Shown piece by piece: positions 1 to 8,345 of a DNA stretch of 64,000 nt. A program made the translations under genes and the position numbers. The notes beneath the pieces are model-generated. The model saw only the letters and a program-made list of their open reading frames with translations, searched no databases and was not told the origin of the DNA. Within the stretch, counting starts at the first letter, position 1; every line of letters starts with the position of its first letter. Source of the stretch: JAQWQB01 sp047636995 (GTDB lineage Bacteria; Bacteroidota; Bacteroidia; Flavobacteriales_D; Sanyastnellaceae). The stretch covers positions 1-64,000 of the forward strand of contig JBLIGQ010000002.1 in assembly GCA_047636995.1 (NCBI GenBank), written 5' to 3'.

Positions 1-199
1 GACTATCGGTGTAATATTGAAGTTCACCATTTCCCCATCCGCAAAGGTTTGGACATCCATTACCAAGCTCGAAAGACCAGTTGTTCATGTCAATTTCTGT
101 CCCTTCAAATTCATCACTCCACACCAATTGCTCGCACGTGTTTTGCGCTTGCAGTGACATTGACCCAATGAAAAACATACTTATCAAAGCGTATTTCAT
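1..199 (-). CDS. GH16 family endo-beta-glucanase (laminarinase-like), C-terminus beyond window
   Basis: Only the first 66 residues are inside the window; the gene runs off its left edge. A signal peptide (MKYALISMFFIGSMSLQAQ) is followed by the N-terminal strand of a GH16 domain: LVWSDEFEGTEIDMNNW and later WGNGELQYYT. These match almost word for word the start of the complete GH16 enzyme at 14464-16569. GH16 enzymes cut beta-1,3 or mixed beta-glucans such as laminarin; the catalytic motif itself lies outside the window. The ATG overlaps the stop of the GH3 gene upstream in an ATGA arrangement (196-199), so it is translated with the sugar operon. It is probably secreted or surface-bound. Confidence 0.85.
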   Translation of the reverse strand, partial: MKYALISMFFIGSMSLQAQNTCEQLVWSDEFEGTEIDMNNWSFELGNGCPNLCGWGNGELQYYTDS

Positions 200-2427
200 T
201 TTACCCAAAATTCTGTTGTTAAATCACCTATTTGAATTACAAACTGCCCTGGTTCTGTGGTCCAATTCATTTCCGCATCCACAAACGCCAGTTCTTTTAC
301 AGGAATGGAGAAGGTGAATTTCTCTGTCATCCCTGCCTGAATCTCTTTTTTGTCAAAAGCCCGAAGTCTTTTAACAGAGGGTGTAATTGAAGCCACCAAA
401 TCTGAGATAAAGACAGACACTATTTCTTTGCCATCTATTTTTGACTTATTCGTAACATTTAGTGTCACAACAAGTTCACCTGATATGCCTAGGGTGTCCA
501 TTTCAAGTACTAGATCACTGTATTCAAATTCAGAATAAGACATTCCTGACCCAAATTCAAACAATGGATTGAACGCATCAGTTCCAAATGTTGGAGAAAT
601 CTGATCTGTATATTTGTGGTCATAAGTAGCATGAGAAGAAGCAAACCTCGGATAAGTAAAAGGTAATTTCCCAGATGGATTGTGCTCACCATAGAGCACC
701 GCAGCAATGGCTTCAGCTCCAAAATCACCCGGAAGCATAGCCAAGAGTACCGCATCAATTTGTTCTGGCAAAATAAACGTCCTAGGTCTACCTTCAATTA
801 GCATCAATACAACGGGTACATTAAGTTCCCCAGCAGTTCTAATCAAATCTAACTGCTCTTGCGGGAGATCAAGTGATTCAATGTCTCCCGGAGTCTCTGT
901 GTATGGCTTCTCTCCTACTGCCAATACAACAGCATCAAAGTTCTTCGCTCTGCTGGCGAAAGTACTTGCAATCCCTTCAAACAATTCAACTCTTGCACCT
1001 GAATTCTTCATGGCATCAAACAATCCATTTCGTCCTGGCGTGTTATACGTGGGGTCAGTTCCTTGCCAAGTTCTTGTCCAGCCGCCATTCAAAGCGTTCA
1101 AATCATTTGCATTTGGACCGGCAAGTAATATTTTAGCATCTTTCTTTAAAGGCAAGACGTCTTCATTTCGCAACATTACAATTGACTCCTTAGCACTTTC
1201 TAGCGCTAAAGCATGATGTGCGTCTGAGGCAAAATCAGGATAGTCAGCAAGGGTCGGAACCTCGTGATTAAACAGTCCCAAGTCATACTTTACCTGAAGA
1301 ATGCGTCTTACAGATTCATCAAGCCTACCTTCCGTAATGACACCTTCGTCAAAAAGTTCTTTCATCAGAACTGGAAAGTCATAATCAACAGGTACCATAC
1401 ACATATCAATTCCTGCGTTGATTGACATAGCAATAGCTGTTTTATAATCAGCCGCTACTTTGTGCCTAGACACAAGGTATTTAACGTCTTCCCAATCTGT
1501 CACCAACACCCCTTTGAATCCGAGCTCATCACGGAGCAAATTGGTTAGGATTTGTTTGTTTGCGTGTACTGGAATCCCGTTGATCTCCCCTGAGTTCACC
1601 ATAATGGTCATGGCTCCAGCGTCAATAGCTTGCTTGAACTGTGGCAAAAAGTATTCGCGGAGTTGCCTTTCGGGGATCCAAGCCTGTGTTCTATCTTTTC
1701 CTGAAAGTGTCACGCTGTAGCCCAAAAAGTGTTTTAGGCAGGCAGAAACATGATTGTCTCCAACGCCATCGCTTTGGTATCCTTGAACCATTGATTCGCC
1801 CATTTCAGAAACGAGTAAAACATCTTCGCCAAAGGTTTCCCAAAAGCGCGGCCATCTAGGATCTCTAGCAATGTCAAGCACAGGAGAGAAATTCCATCGA
1901 ATTCCTGAAGCCCGAGTTTCATAAGCCGCCATTTCAGCCAAGCTTCGCCCCAAAGCTGTATCCCAGGAACAAGCAACACCAATTTGTTGTGGAAACAAGG
2001 TTGAACTATCAGTATAGGTTACACCATGAATCGCGTCAATGCCATAAAGTACGGGGATTTTACTACTAGAAGCATCTGTGTATTCTTTAATCTTCGAGTG
2101 AATATCTAGCCATTTCGCCCTTGGATATGAATGTCCACCACAATTCAAAATAGAACCAACATGGAGTTCATTGAACACCTTGTCCATTTTCTCAATATTC
2201 AAGGAATGCGGCCTATCCAGGGCATAAGGCTCTCCGTTGCAGATCATATCCAGCGTTAACTGAGTCATTTGCCCAATCTTTTCTTCTACCGAAAGTGAAT
2301 TTAAAAGACTGTCTACAAAAGACATTCCCTCTGTTGAATTTCCAGGTACTATGTCATTGTCTTTAGCTGGAGCACAAGCAATAACGAAGGTCCCAAGCAA
2401 TATCGCTGTAATGAATTGCCTTTTCAT
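196..2427 (-). CDS. GH3 family beta-glucosidase lipoprotein
   Basis: This 743-residue enzyme starts with a lipoprotein signal whose lipobox VIAC ends at Cys18, so it should sit in the periplasm or at the outer membrane. The GH3 TIM barrel is recognisable by DAIHGVTY (about 131-138), SPVLDIARDPRWPR (181-194), KHF (232-234) and LVTDWED with the expected nucleophile Asp311. The alpha/beta sandwich C-domain and a C-terminal fibronectin III-like domain (about 650-743) complete the usual architecture at normal length. It would release glucose from oligosaccharides produced by the neighbouring GH16 enzymes. Start and stop both form ATGA-type overlaps with the adjacent genes, which argues for strict co-translation in the operon. 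Exact linkage specificity (beta-1,3 versus beta-1,4) cannot be read from the sequence. Confidence 0.93.
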   Translation of the reverse strand: MKRQFITAILLGTFVIACAPAKDNDIVPGNSTEGMSFVDSLLNSLSVEEKIGQMTQLTLDMICNGEPYALDRPHSLNIEKMDKVFNELHVGSILNCGGHSYPRAKWLDIHSKIKEYTDASSSKIPVLYGIDAIHGVTYTDSSTLFPQQIGVACSWDTALGRSLAEMAAYETRASGIRWNFSPVLDIARDPRWPRFWETFGEDVLLVSEMGESMVQGYQSDGVGDNHVSACLKHFLGYSVTLSGKDRTQAWIPERQLREYFLPQFKQAIDAGAMTIMVNSGEINGIPVHANKQILTNLLRDELGFKGVLVTDWEDVKYLVSRHKVAADYKTAIAMSINAGIDMCMVPVDYDFPVLMKELFDEGVITEGRLDESVRRILQVKYDLGLFNHEVPTLADYPDFASDAHHALALESAKESIVMLRNEDVLPLKKDAKILLAGPNANDLNALNGGWTRTWQGTDPTYNTPGRNGLFDAMKNSGARVELFEGIASTFASRAKNFDAVVLAVGEKPYTETPGDIESLDLPQEQLDLIRTAGELNVPVVLMLIEGRPRTFILPEQIDAVLLAMLPGDFGAEAIAAVLYGEHNPSGKLPFTYPRFASSHATYDHKYTDQISPTFGTDAFNPLFEFGSGMSYSEFEYSDLVLEMDTLGISGELVVTLNVTNKSKIDGKEIVSVFISDLVASITPSVKRLRAFDKKEIQAGMTEKFTFSIPVKELAFVDAEMNWTTEPGQFVIQIGDLTTEFWVK

Positions 2428-3575
2428 TTTTTCGTGATTCTAATATTATCAATTGAAAGATCACCTTCATCCTTCATTTCGAACTGTACTTGTTTAATTT
2501 TGCTTTCGTCCATGAAATCCATGAATTGAGCGAGGGGAATTTTCACTTTCCTCCATTGCTTGTCATACCGTTCTCCTTCAACCCATTCTTTGGTGAGTTG
2601 AATGGTTTGATTTGAAGAATCATACGCTTGTAAGTTGATGTACAATGGCACTGAAGGGGAATTCCCATCATTGTTACGCACATCCATTTCAAGAAAGCCT
2701 TCAAAATCTGTTCCGTCAAGGGCCTTCCATTTCGCCCAACTCATGCCCATTTGATAGGTTTTACACTCTTCACATTTCGCCCATTTTAAATCAAGGACGT
2801 CGTTTCCAGAATCATTGACAACCTTGAAACTACGTTGCTCATAGTCACCCAACCCCCATGCATTGGAGAAGTTAGATTCAAAAATGGTTGCCTCCATTAG
2901 AGGCAAATTGCTCAGCGGGAATGTTTTCTTTTCGGCAGAAATAATGCGGTCCTTTTTTAGACCAATTCGGATGTTATCTACAACAATATCTCCTGCACCC
3001 TGAACTTCAACAACCAACTGTTTGATGTTTGTCAAGTCAATTCCACATTCTTGAAGATCGAATCGATCAAATCCAAGCTGAAATTCTTGCCATTCTCCGT
3101 CTATGGGATACCTTTCAAGGCAGTGACTTCCAACCACACCTGCAGAGAAAACACCTCCATAATCTTCGAGAAGGAAAATCATAGTTGGTATGTTTGCTCT
3201 TTCGCTAATGGCTTTTACTTGAAAAAAGAAAGCGCCTGTTTCAGCAATCGAACTCAAGTCTTTCGGGGAGTATCCGTCCCACCCAATTCCAAATCCTACC
3301 CAGTCACAAGACGTTTTGTTCCACTCCAATTGGAGGGCTGTTCCGTTATCCCCTCCAAGATTGATTGCTTGAAAGTCTTTGCATTCATCTTTTTCCATTC
3401 CCCAGGTGTCATTGAGGCTATTAGAAAAAACTTGCCGGGAGCGGAAGTACTCAAATCCATCATAATTAGGATCTTCAACAATTCCGACGTCATCCAACGT
3501 CAATTCTTGCATTGAGACAGAGCATCCCATAAGGGTAAGCACGCCAATGAAGGCGATTTTTTTCAAGGATTCCAT
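2424..3575 (-). CDS. Surface-type lipoprotein with two carbohydrate-binding-like domains
   Basis: About 383 residues from the preferred ATG at 3575, which begins the lipoprotein signal MESLKKIAFIGVLTLMGCS; an upstream ATG at 3599 would add eight residues without signal character. Two similar beta-sandwich domains follow, each ending in a motif of the form VDNIRI (GDIVVDNIRIG near the middle and LSIDNIRITKK at the very C-terminus). This pattern, with KQVQFEM and WRKVKIPLAQF, is typical of galactose-binding-like domains such as the ExoP C-domain that accompanies GH3 glucosidases. No catalytic motif is seen. Its stop overlaps the GH3 start (ATGA), so it may hold oligosaccharides for the glucosidase. 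Assignment as a glycan-binding lipoprotein is inference from fold-like motifs and context. Confidence 0.7.
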   Translation of the reverse strand: MESLKKIAFIGVLTLMGCSVSMQELTLDDVGIVEDPNYDGFEYFRSRQVFSNSLNDTWGMEKDECKDFQAINLGGDNGTALQLEWNKTSCDWVGFGIGWDGYSPKDLSSIAETGAFFFQVKAISERANIPTMIFLLEDYGGVFSAGVVGSHCLERYPIDGEWQEFQLGFDRFDLQECGIDLTNIKQLVVEVQGAGDIVVDNIRIGLKKDRIISAEKKTFPLSNLPLMEATIFESNFSNAWGLGDYEQRSFKVVNDSGNDVLDLKWAKCEECKTYQMGMSWAKWKALDGTDFEGFLEMDVRNNDGNSPSVPLYINLQAYDSSNQTIQLTKEWVEGERYDKQWRKVKIPLAQFMDFMDESKIKQVQFEMKDEGDLSIDNIRITKK

Positions 3576-4615
3576 GCGCTGTATCTTGTGAAGTTGCAAT
3601 AGTCCATTCCATAACCAACAAAGCCAGTGCTACCTTCTACTGCGAGCAAAAGAAACTCTATGCTCAAGACACGATCGATGTCTTGATTACCTGTACCGTC
3701 AATGTTACCAAAACCACCAATGGTGCTCAGAGTGAAACTGCTCAACGGAACAGAAACTACGCGCCATCCAACCCAGTCAATACTGATTTCAGTGTTGTAC
3801 GTTCCTTCCGTAAAACGGTCATAGGTTCCATCAAGGTTGTCATCTTCTTGCATTCCAATAGACATCACGGTATTTCCGTCACCAAAACCATGAATGAGCA
3901 TGTTGATGTATACATTGTCAGGATTGGTTGTTCCAAGCACAAAGTAATCACTCACTTCTGCTTGTTGAGATTGAGCAGCCAAAACATTTGCACCACAAAT
4001 GAAGATGCTATTTTGATTGGTATAAGTCATTCTCCAGTGTCCTTCTCCTTCTGGCGAAACTACTTCTAGAAACTCAGTCGTATTGAGCGGATCCTGAACA
4101 AAATAACTTCCCGTCACTTGCTGATTGGCAGCAGGTGCCTCCGCAAAGCTACCCCAACCGGTAGATGTTGTGAAATCTGAAATGAGGACGTCTACCAATG
4201 CTTCTGGCTTAATGGTCTCTACCACAATCGTATCTCCGTAGAGCGTATCAGGATAGTTCTCAAAGGTCATGTACGTTTTGCAATCTTCTGTTCCGAAAAG
4301 CGGAGCATAAGTAATGTTTCCTGCCCAAGTAGCCACATCTGCTTCGATGTCTCTTTCGCGCCCTTCGATTTCGTACTTCGCCCCAGAGTCCAAGCCCTCA
4401 ACGGTAATAACCCAATCAGTTCGAATTGAGAGTTTCGCGCTGAATCGAACAAATTCTCCATTTTCAAAATTCACAGTCTGCCTGTCAGAAGAAAGTCCTT
4501 CGAACACCTCAAACTCACCAAAAATATCTTGGAGTTCAGGTCCCTCAACTTCGTCTTTCCGGCACCCCAGAAAGGCAACAACTAGAACCAGCAATAGGAT
4601 AAATACATTTTTCAT
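3563..4615 (-). CDS. Putative glycan-binding lipoprotein
   Basis: A 350-residue lipoprotein: signal MKNVFILLLVLVVAFLGC with Cys18 as lipid anchor, followed by an acidic stretch. The N-terminal 130 residues look like an Ig-like beta domain. The rest resembles a galactose-binding-like sandwich (VLISDFTTSTGWGSF, a central region on spatial extent of a ligand site, and WVGWRVVSVPLSSF, equivalent to the WRKVKIPLAQF segment of the next gene). It starts inside a TAATG overlap with the barrel gene upstream and overlaps the next gene by 13 bases. By position, it could serve the role that SusE/SusF or surface glycan-binding proteins play in classical systems. There is no sequence evidence for the substrate. 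Confidence 0.6.
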   Translation of the reverse strand: MKNVFILLLVLVVAFLGCRKDEVEGPELQDIFGEFEVFEGLSSDRQTVNFENGEFVRFSAKLSIRTDWVITVEGLDSGAKYEIEGRERDIEADVATWAGNITYAPLFGTEDCKTYMTFENYPDTLYGDTIVVETIKPEALVDVLISDFTTSTGWGSFAEAPAANQQVTGSYFVQDPLNTTEFLEVVSPEGEGHWRMTYTNQNSIFICGANVLAAQSQQAEVSDYFVLGTTNPDNVYINMLIHGFGDGNTVMSIGMQEDDNLDGTYDRFTEGTYNTEISIDWVGWRVVSVPLSSFTLSTIGGFGNIDGTGNQDIDRVLSIEFLLLAVEGSTGFVGYGMDYCNFTRYSAWNP

Positions 4616-6384
4616 TAGAAGAACATGTTATAAGTGAAGATAAATTGGTTCCATTGGTAAGCAGTGGTTGGAGCTAAATCATCTGTGATATCTGAGGTAC
4701 GGTATTGAATTTGAAGATGTGATTGGGGCGAAAAGCTGTATTTCATGCCGAACATGTAACTCATATCGCTGAAATCATAAACGCTCTCAGTGAAGTCATT
4801 GACTTGTCCGTAAACATCTCTCAAAGCTATAAACTCATTTCCATTGGCTGTAAGTCCAATAGCTGCAATATGCAATGCCAACCCTGGAGAAATTTCATGA
4901 GATATTCCAGCTTCGAAGTAGTTTGAAGAGAGGTCTAAAGCGCCAATTCCTTCTACTGCAGGAGAATCTGAAACCAATCCATCTCTAGCGGTTTGTTCCA
5001 TGTGAAAATGGCCTTCAATGTTTGTCTCGCGCTGTCCGCCCCACAATTGACTCAAGGCTAGTTCCACGTTTACATCAACCATGGTAAAGTTTCGGTAATC
5101 TGAAATCCCTTGTCCTGAGACCTCGGTTAACAAACCAAGATCAACGCCTACTTTAGAAACAAAAAGAGAATCAGCTTCTCTCACAGTTCCAACAAGCAAA
5201 CCTTGTCTATTTGGAGTTGCTTTGCCAAACGGCAATACATTGCTAAATGCGGGATTGAAATTTTGAAGATTTACAGCAATGGTATTGTTGTAAACAGATG
5301 CATCTTGAATTAGGTCAAAAGCAGTTAACGGACGAACCGTTTCTTGGTTGGTTTGAAAACTAAGGTTTTCAGCAGTAGAGTTGTAATTTACTCTCCGTGA
5401 TTGCGCTCCTGGACTTCTAAAAGCAGAACTTACGTAGAGTAATTCTCCGTAAAACCCGAATTTATTGTTTTTACTCGGCACTCGGATTCCAAGATCAATG
5501 AATCCATTCATTTCCCTTTCTGGCGCATTATCAAGGTCTTCATACCCTTGGTAGGAAGTCCCTACCTCTCCATAAAGCACTAAACTTTTATTGTCGAAAG
5601 GCGCGATCTCAGCTCCTACAGAGTGCACACTCGTTGCAGAAGTTCCATCTGCGAATTGTGCAGTTTCAGCAATTTCAAAAAAGTTATTTGTTTGATAGAA
5701 AATTCTACCAAGCCCCTCTCTATTCCATGCAACCTGTCCGCCAGTCATTAAACGGTCTGGCACGAAAAAATAATCTGTTTGACGGTTCTTCGTGATGTAG
5801 CTCAAAACATCTATTCGATCTCCCTTTTTTCCAACTGAGAATTTAAAATCTACCTGCGCACCTTGTTGCCTCCACATGTTGTCTCTGTTGAAATTCTCAT
5901 ATTCAAGAATGTCTTGGAACAAGCGAAGTGAACTCATGCGATGAACCCCCAGGTCTGGATCAGAATTGTAGACCGTAAAAGGCGTCATTTTCAAGTCAAG
6001 ATCACCTACTCTATAGCGCACTTTATTTTTCACGATACCTCGAACGTAAAGCTCTCTAAAAGTAAATCCGACTCCAGCGCCCCAAAAGCCATCTAAATCT
6101 CCGCTCACACGTGTTAACGCATTGATTTCGGTAGAGCTGTTTGGTTTGATTCGAAAACCAAGATCAAAAAGGGCAACACCGCCAATTTCTCTTCTTGTAC
6201 TCACAGTATCAGCTGGAATAGTGTCATTTCCAACAATAGATTGCTCGAATAACTGTCCAGAGCGACTGTTGTTTTGAAGAACAAAACGACCTGCACCGTA
6301 GACAGTGAACTTGTCATTTTGCCCAAAACTATCTGTGCAGGAAATCAATCCCACAATGAATAGAAGTATGTATCTGGTTTTCAT
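4615..6384 (-). CDS. Outer-membrane beta-barrel protein (porin-like), sugar operon
   Basis: This 589-residue protein has a signal peptide with LISCTDSFGQ at its end, many alternating aromatic/polar strands and a C-terminal Phe (QFIFTYNMFF), the signature for barrel assembly. It opens directly with barrel-like sequence (FTVYGAGRFVLQNNS) and has no TonB box or plug domain, so it is not a SusC homologue. The start codon overlaps the stop of the upstream barrel gene as TAATG. Repeated strand pairs such as GEVGTSYQGY and YGELLYVSSAF support a 16-strand or larger barrel, although I cannot count strands reliably. A role in oligosaccharide passage across the outer membrane is inferred from the operon. 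Confidence 0.7.
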   Translation of the reverse strand: MKTRYILLFIVGLISCTDSFGQNDKFTVYGAGRFVLQNNSRSGQLFEQSIVGNDTIPADTVSTRREIGGVALFDLGFRIKPNSSTEINALTRVSGDLDGFWGAGVGFTFRELYVRGIVKNKVRYRVGDLDLKMTPFTVYNSDPDLGVHRMSSLRLFQDILEYENFNRDNMWRQQGAQVDFKFSVGKKGDRIDVLSYITKNRQTDYFFVPDRLMTGGQVAWNREGLGRIFYQTNNFFEIAETAQFADGTSATSVHSVGAEIAPFDNKSLVLYGEVGTSYQGYEDLDNAPEREMNGFIDLGIRVPSKNNKFGFYGELLYVSSAFRSPGAQSRRVNYNSTAENLSFQTNQETVRPLTAFDLIQDASVYNNTIAVNLQNFNPAFSNVLPFGKATPNRQGLLVGTVREADSLFVSKVGVDLGLLTEVSGQGISDYRNFTMVDVNVELALSQLWGGQRETNIEGHFHMEQTARDGLVSDSPAVEGIGALDLSSNYFEAGISHEISPGLALHIAAIGLTANGNEFIALRDVYGQVNDFTESVYDFSDMSYMFGMKYSFSPQSHLQIQYRTSDITDDLAPTTAYQWNQFIFTYNMFF

Positions 6385-8345
6385 TAGAAGTAAACTTTTA
6401 ATTCGACTGTAGTTTCGGTTCCTTGAATGTCATCAGCAGTAAAGCCATCATCCTTTTGCCAAAACCTTCTATGCCTTATGTATAGTCCAGATTGAGGAGA
6501 GAGTTTTACGTCAATTCCGATTCCGGTCATTCTTGATTGTTGATTTAAATATGAAAGGCTTGGTGTAGAAGCTCCTTCATATGAGCCGGCGGGAATAAGA
6601 GTTCCGTCAATTTCACTTACAGATTCAACATTCGCCCCAGCTAGATTGCCTTCATTATCTAGGTAGTACAAGTTATTCGTTTGTGAATTCCCTTGAATGC
6701 GCTCCATTCCAAAGGCAAATGAAACGTCGATATCTTCGAACAGATCAAAAATCAGGTCAAATTCAGAATAGTTTGTTCTCAAATAGGCATCATCTCCAAA
6801 GATTGGCAGTGCAGAGAAAGAGGATCCAGCGCTTCCGTACATCCCCACGTACAAGAGGTAAATATTTTTATCCTTTACCTTAAACCGCTGCTTGTACTGC
6901 AATTGCAGCGTATTGAAGTGCAGTCTATTCATGGGTAAGCCAGCAGTATCTACATCTGTAATAAAAACATCTTCAGAAACGCCTCTGTAGAAGGAGTTCC
7001 ATCTTCTATACGGACCAATATTCGTAGCAAAAGGGGCAAAACGAGAAAGAGTTTGACCATTGATTTTATGTCCGTAAGAAAGTCTGTTACTCAAACGTTC
7101 GAGTTCGGTTGAAATCATTGACCCTACGTTAATGCTAATGTTTTTTCGTTTCCACCAGGTATTTAAAGTAAAACCTTGTCGGTTATTAACTACCTGCCCA
7201 ACATCGGTAATGCTTCCCGCAAAGTTGGTTGCTCCACCACCTCCACCGATGTTTTGGTTCAATCCACCGTCAAGGAATTGCGTATTACCACTTAAGAAAT
7301 CTCCGTAATAATTCACGAATTCTGGAGCCAATCTAAAAGCGGAAATTTCAATTGGCAGACGTGTTAATGAAGAATCCAAAGACAATCTAATTCGCACACC
7401 TTCACCTGTTTCTTTCACTCCATCAGTAGCATAGCGTTCTGCCAATCCTCCTTCAGCTGCAACAGAAAACTTCTTGAAAGCCCAATTCACATCAACAGTA
7501 TGGATACCTATTCCTGACCTTGCCTGAGCGGTTGAATCAGAGTATTGCACATAATTCATGGTATTTACTCCAACATGATTTTGCCCAACATTTTTCCGAA
7601 CTCTTCCACCCGCGGTGAAACGCGGCACATTATCAAGTAAACTGAGGGTAGCAGGTGTCTTTCCGTATAAAATACGTGTTGAAATACCATAAGGCAACTC
7701 ATAAAGATCAATCAGCAGCCCTTTGAATGCTTGATTTGCCCAACGTGCTTCACGATTGATTCGTCCAGTATCAAGAAACATCGAAGCTCTATCAGACGCT
7801 TGTCCTATTCCTTCCCACGCCCATCTTTCGAACAGACTGAAACGGTCAAAGCCGGCAAAACTCGAAAAGGTCATTCCACTAACATCCGTCCAGTTCACTC
7901 CGCCCAGTTGGAAACCCAGTTTGCCAAATTCTAAAGGCACGGTTCCGTACAAGCTCACTCCAAGATTGAGATTATAAGGCACAGATCCGTTGCTATTTGT
8001 AAAGTTTGAATACAGGGCGTAATCCATAGAGATACTCGCACCTCCTCCAGGTCTAACAGACGCTGTCATCAGTAGAATAGGAGGGTCACGATATACATCA
8101 CCAACTCCAAAAACGAAAGGCGGCGTATTGGCAAATTGGTTGTCTGACAAAACTTTGAACGGCTCAACCAAATTGCGGTTGAGCGCATACAGACGATAGT
8201 AACCTCCAATAGAAAACCCCTTGGTAATTTGATTCAGTTGATAGCTTGGTTTGTTATTCAGCGGTTTCCATGACAAGGTATCATCACCAGATGCCAAAAC
8301 CAGCATTGGGGTTAAGAGTGTCAGTATGAGTAAGAGCTTTTTCAT
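6384..8345 (-). CDS. Outer-membrane beta-barrel protein (porin-like), sugar operon
   Basis: A 653-residue protein with signal peptide MKKLLLILTLLTPMLVLASG and a barrel ending in VELKVYF. After a short N-terminal stretch it starts with FSIGGYYRLYALNRN, laid out like the start of the following barrel gene (FTVYGAGRFVLQNN), so the two may be distant paralogues. No plug or TonB box is seen. A Gly-rich segment (GGGGGATNF, around residue 370) probably forms a long loop. Its ATG overlaps the stop of the sodium/sugar symporter gene (ATGA) and its stop overlaps the next barrel start. The pairing of two barrels with an inner-membrane symporter suggests an import path; this is inference. Confidence 0.7.
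   Translation of the reverse strand: MKKLLLILTLLTPMLVLASGDDTLSWKPLNNKPSYQLNQITKGFSIGGYYRLYALNRNLVEPFKVLSDNQFANTPPFVFGVGDVYRDPPILLMTASVRPGGGASISMDYALYSNFTNSNGSVPYNLNLGVSLYGTVPLEFGKLGFQLGGVNWTDVSGMTFSSFAGFDRFSLFERWAWEGIGQASDRASMFLDTGRINREARWANQAFKGLLIDLYELPYGISTRILYGKTPATLSLLDNVPRFTAGGRVRKNVGQNHVGVNTMNYVQYSDSTAQARSGIGIHTVDVNWAFKKFSVAAEGGLAERYATDGVKETGEGVRIRLSLDSSLTRLPIEISAFRLAPEFVNYYGDFLSGNTQFLDGGLNQNIGGGGGATNFAGSITDVGQVVNNRQGFTLNTWWKRKNISINVGSMISTELERLSNRLSYGHKINGQTLSRFAPFATNIGPYRRWNSFYRGVSEDVFITDVDTAGLPMNRLHFNTLQLQYKQRFKVKDKNIYLLYVGMYGSAGSSFSALPIFGDDAYLRTNYSEFDLIFDLFEDIDVSFAFGMERIQGNSQTNNLYYLDNEGNLAGANVESVSEIDGTLIPAGSYEGASTPSLSYLNQQSRMTGIGIDVKLSPQSGLYIRHRRFWQKDDGFTADDIQGTETTVELKVYF

Noticed and set aside
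707..1216. A 169-codon plus-strand frame inside the GH3 gene
   Set aside because: Opposite to a well-conserved GH3 domain and without any recognisable motif; typical antisense frame.
3683..4069. A 128-codon plus-strand frame inside the lipoprotein gene
   Set aside because: Antisense to an intact coding gene in a tight operon; no signal, motif or promoter.
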